Assembly: GCA_964645285.1 (NCBI GenBank)
Contig: CAZYDR010000016.1
Coordinates: 1 to 44,434 of the forward strand
DNA: 44,434 bases
From: JAYZAP01 sp964645285
Lineage (GTDB): Bacteria; Pseudomonadota; Alphaproteobacteria; JAAXGF01
Direction: 5' to 3'
Position numbers and translations under genes: made by a program. Under the pieces are notes generated by a model. That model did no database searches. It was given only the letters and a program-made list of their open reading frames with translations, and was not told where the DNA came from. Shown here piece after piece: positions 44,180 to 44,434 of this stretch. Numbering within the stretch: position 1 is the first letter of the stretch; every line of letters starts with the position of its first letter.

Positions 44180-44365
44180 ACGGTTGTGGTAGAAAAAGAC
44201 CGCTATGTCTTGCAAGTCACAGCAACGACAGCTATTTCTTACGTTGCAATGTTGCGGGGCTAGGGGTGTGCGCGCCGATCGGGATTCCGGGGCGGGCAGA
44301 ATGGTCATGAGTATCAGCAAATGGTGTCGTGCGCGATCGCGTTCGAGCAGATACCAGGGGATACA

Positions 44366-44434
44366 ATGAAGCCGAGTTCCAACCAGACGCCTTTGCTTGA
44401 CCGTGTTGATGAACCGCGTGATATGCGTGGTTTG
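44366..44434 (+). CDS. dxs: 1-deoxy-D-xylulose-5-phosphate synthase, N-terminal fragment
   Basis: Only the first 23 codons are in the window. TPLLDRVDEPRDMRGL matches the beginning of alphaproteobacterial DXS, the thiamine-diphosphate enzyme that opens the methylerythritol phosphate route to isoprenoids. AGGGG stands 5 nt before the ATG. Its place after the hpnCD gene fits precursor supply for squalene. The call rests on a short stretch. Confidence 0.7.
   Translation, partial: MKPSSNQTPLLDRVDEPRDMRGL

Noticed and set aside
44083..44365. TPP riboswitch or a known small RNA (SRP, 6S, tmRNA, RNase P) in the dxs leader.
   Set aside because: The CUGAGA and ACCUGAUC-type TPP motifs and the conserved cores of the other RNAs are not visible.

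Overview
The window is GC-rich bacterial DNA, dense in genes on both strands, and almost certainly from an alphaproteobacterium of Rhodospirillales-like character. This rests on squalene/hopanoid synthases of the HpnC and HpnD types, a dimethylglycine/sarcosine dehydrogenase-like flavoprotein, CaiB/BaiF and two-subunit CoA-transferases, a molybdenum hydroxylase operon and a CspA protein. I see no tRNA, rRNA, insertion sequence, prophage or CRISPR array.

Layout. 0.2-5.2 kb: an orphan Tat-secreted solute-binding protein with its own terminator, a broken epimerase, a broken nickel/cobalt permease directly downstream of a probable Ni-dependent guanidine hydrolase, and a small EamA-like membrane protein. 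5.5-12.2 kb: a receiver protein, a broken M24 peptidase, two near-identical SDR genes in tandem, then a broken GcvT-like gene, a broken phytanoyl-CoA dioxygenase-like gene, a broken AsmA-like gene, and a receiver that has lost its phospho-acceptor Asp. 12.2-18 kb: CaiB/BaiF transferase, a two-subunit CoA-transferase-like enzyme, a CBS-pair protein, a CocE-type hydrolase and a Sel1-repeat lipo/periplasmic protein. 18.1-24.7 kb: a Crp-type regulator with an 815-residue FAD/GcvT dehydrogenase, an orphan MT-A70 methyltransferase, a small exported CxC protein, a threonine-synthase-like enzyme and a second ureohydrolase. 24.9-28.8 kb: a four-gene molybdenum hydroxylase operon that ends in a MoaD-like gene. 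28.8-33.7 kb: transporters and a serine hydrolase, including a tandem MFS duplication with one dead copy. 33.8-38.4 kb: a Rieske/aconitase-X chimera with an intact AcnX small subunit, facing an enoyl-CoA hydratase / 2-hydroxyacid dehydrogenase / acyl-CoA synthetase operon. 38.5-44.4 kb: cspA, a broken DUF6687-like gene, a sarcosine-oxidase-like flavoprotein, a fused hpnC-hpnD gene, a nucleotidyltransferase, and a structured leader in front of the start of dxs.

Two themes stand out. The first is metabolism of guanidino and N-methyl compounds: two ureohydrolases, a creatinase-fold M24 gene, DMGDH-like and sarcosine-oxidase-like flavoproteins, and a GcvT protein. The second is gene decay. Eight genes are interrupted by in-frame stops, frameshifts or deletions, two tandem duplications are present, and one deletion fused two unrelated genes. 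The inferred nonsense changes are mostly GC-to-AT transitions and sit among intact genes. That fits relaxed selection, as in a host-associated lineage, better than assembly noise, although indel-type lesions could still be sequencing errors.

The most interesting items are the guanidine hydrolase with a His-rich insertion beside a dying nickel permease, the one-polypeptide HpnC-HpnD fusion, and the switch-like structured leader of dxs.
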